From Anastatus disparis (Eukaryota; Arthropoda; Insecta; Hymenoptera; Eupelmidae), in contig JAFFSR010000239.1 of the NCBI GenBank assembly GCA_017163975.1, forward strand, positions 6,944,001 to 7,008,000: DNA of 64,000 nt, read 5' to 3'. Positions 62,301 to 64,000 of the stretch are shown piece by piece. A model generated the notes under the pieces. It did not search any database. It saw only the letters and a list, made by a program, of their open reading frames with translations, and had not been told where the DNA came from. The stretch's first letter is position 1; each line of letters begins with the position of its first letter. Made by a program: the position numbers and the translations under genes.

Positions 62301-64000
62301 CTTTTTTTTTACTGAGAAGTCGTGATTATTTTCATTTTGTATCTTGAGATTACAATTGATATTCTCTTGTAATATGATTATTCGTTGTTGTTAATAATTG
62401 TAATTATCATTAATACACACAATTAGTAATAAAAGTTTTACTGATGAAAAATATTTTTTCCTGGTCCTCGTGACTTTTAAAATGACAAAGAATAAAAAAT
62501 CAATTAAACGTCACGCCCACTAATAACTGAGAAACAAAAAAAAACTAATCAAATTATCTCTGTCATCGCATCAATAAAACACTTAAATATCCTGTCCTCA
62601 CGCCAAACAGAAAGAAAAGAAAAAAAAAGACAAAAAGAGATATAAAACATCCGCAGCATCTCGTATCAAAACAGTACAAATAAAAGAGCAATATATTTCA
62701 TTATAACTTTTTGCATCTTTCCTCTCTCATCTCTCGCGCGCACAACTTCCGACTTGCAGATGTTACATTGCGGGGGTGTTTTTCTCGCATTGATAGAACA
62801 AAATGAAAAGTAAAATAATGAAATACGTATATACGTTGGTACGTATATACGCGTAGGAAATGAAATGTTAGATAAAAGCTAAGGAAGTACAATGAACCTT
62901 CTTTTTCCCCCTTTACGTTTAACATCCGAACTTTATATATATATATATGTTGTCGTGTGCGCATCTCTACGTTAAATAAAAGATAATCACTTTTTCCCTT
63001 TTATACTGCTGGTTCCATACGAGAAAATTTTATTAATTTTTTGGTACTTCACATGACTCTTCTTTGTGTAGGATTTAATATACGAAATGGTTTCGTATAG
63101 TTGTTTCTCTTTGATGAATTACTTTATTAATATGAAATTTCGTGGGAATTTCATTGAAGATAAAGCCATTAGCTGCTTGTTTATAGAGATACGTTTTAAT
63201 ATAATACAATATAATGTTTATTTTATAATAATCATTATCTAAACAATGACGCAACAAATTTCGTCATTATATTAAAATTTTTTATTATACGTAAGTCGAT
63301 CTACAAAACTCTTGACTCTATAAAAAATTAATAAAATACTATAATTTATCAATTAATTTTATCTCATTATAATTGATATCTAAATTCATATCAAATTTTC
63401 GATTCATTATATTAGTATTTAATATTCCTATCGTTATGGTTTCAAATTCAATTAGTAAAAAATTTATAATGATCAATATCCGTAATGTAATTAACAGTCT
63501 CGAAACGAAAAAAAAGAAAGAGCATTCAATAATTTTATATCTCAATTGATGCAGATATATCAACTGATATTCATATATACATATAAATATTTTTCATCTA
63601 TGCGTTAAGTAGATGCATATATTTACACCGACAGACAAATATGAATATATTCTCATGTGTCATCCAATTTCGTATGAGGGGAATATATATCGTTACGCTT
63701 GTCAATCAATGCCCTTTTGGTATAAAAGGATATATAATCCAATACTATATCTGACTTTTCTCTTTAAATTTAATTCTGCGTACTTGACGCTCACTTTTGG
63801 TCAATTAGTCTTTTTTTTCTTTTTCTAGACTGGGATAGAGAGGGAATTGATAGTCCATATATTGTCAAGTTCATTGGATAAAAGCATTAAACTAATGCAT
63901 TAAAATTTACCGAACACTTTCTTTTTGTTATATCAAAAGGTTTTTTTTACGTACTAATTAAGTTATTAAGAAAATACAATCACGCTTGTTATTAAGTACA
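59356..64000. other. non-coding AT-rich stretch to window end
   Basis: No gene is supported. It shows a marked A+C to G+T switch near 60.33 kb and a TA microsatellite near 62935-62949. Open frames of 60-100 codons pass through poly-T or poly-A runs. Confidence 0.6.

Noticed and set aside
1..64000. Integrated bracovirus segment, CRISPR array or prophage
   Set aside because: No viral structural or virulence gene families, excision-site signature, spaced repeat array or bacterial gene organisation was seen.

Overview
This is a very AT-rich, gene-poor piece of an animal nuclear genome, almost certainly an insect. The evidence is two tandem, intronless, divergent ionotropic-receptor (IR) genes, a three-exon CHK/EcKinase-like gene with ordinary GT-AG introns, a multicopy tRNA-headed SINE and many microsatellites. 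The base composition and receptor type would suit a parasitoid wasp (Hymenoptera), but that is an inference. I see no bacterial, viral, CRISPR or rRNA operon content.

Layout. 0-16.7 kb: non-coding, holding five SINE pieces (75-272, 3258-3425, 10103-10288, 12473-12670, 12945-13016), a 5S-rRNA-like retroposed insertion with a 14-bp target duplication (7690-7928), and a near-perfect 138-bp palindrome (12786-12923). 16.7-20.7 kb: two tandem minus-strand IR genes of 595 codons each, duplicated together with about 350 bp of upstream sequence. 20.7-40.3 kb: non-coding, with two more SINE pieces (35090-35278, 39797-39880), a degenerate inverted repeat near 34.9 kb and GC-richer islands near 36.7 and 37.2 kb. 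40343-42012: a 1.67-kb element made of two ~830-bp inverted arms around a 6-bp loop. 42.25-44.77 kb: a minus-strand CHK/EcKinase-like gene assembled here from three exons (432 codons). 45198-45517: a TA-flanked non-autonomous DNA transposon. 45.5-64 kb: non-coding, with one full SINE (55502-55690), a pre-miRNA-sized hairpin (53956-54023) and a CpG-rich island (59240-59355).

The three genes do not form a pathway: two encode putative chemosensory membrane receptors and one a putative small-molecule kinase. Both groups are rapidly duplicating insect families, and here they lie among repeats.

The least expected signal is compositional. Along the non-coding DNA, A+C-rich (G-poor) stretches repeatedly switch to G+T-rich (C-poor) stretches across a short centre rich in CpG and microsatellites. 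The polarity is always the same, and this pattern reads identically on both strands. Gene predictions shorter than about 160 codons in the remaining sequence look like chance open frames through poly-A/T and microsatellite DNA, so they are not annotated.
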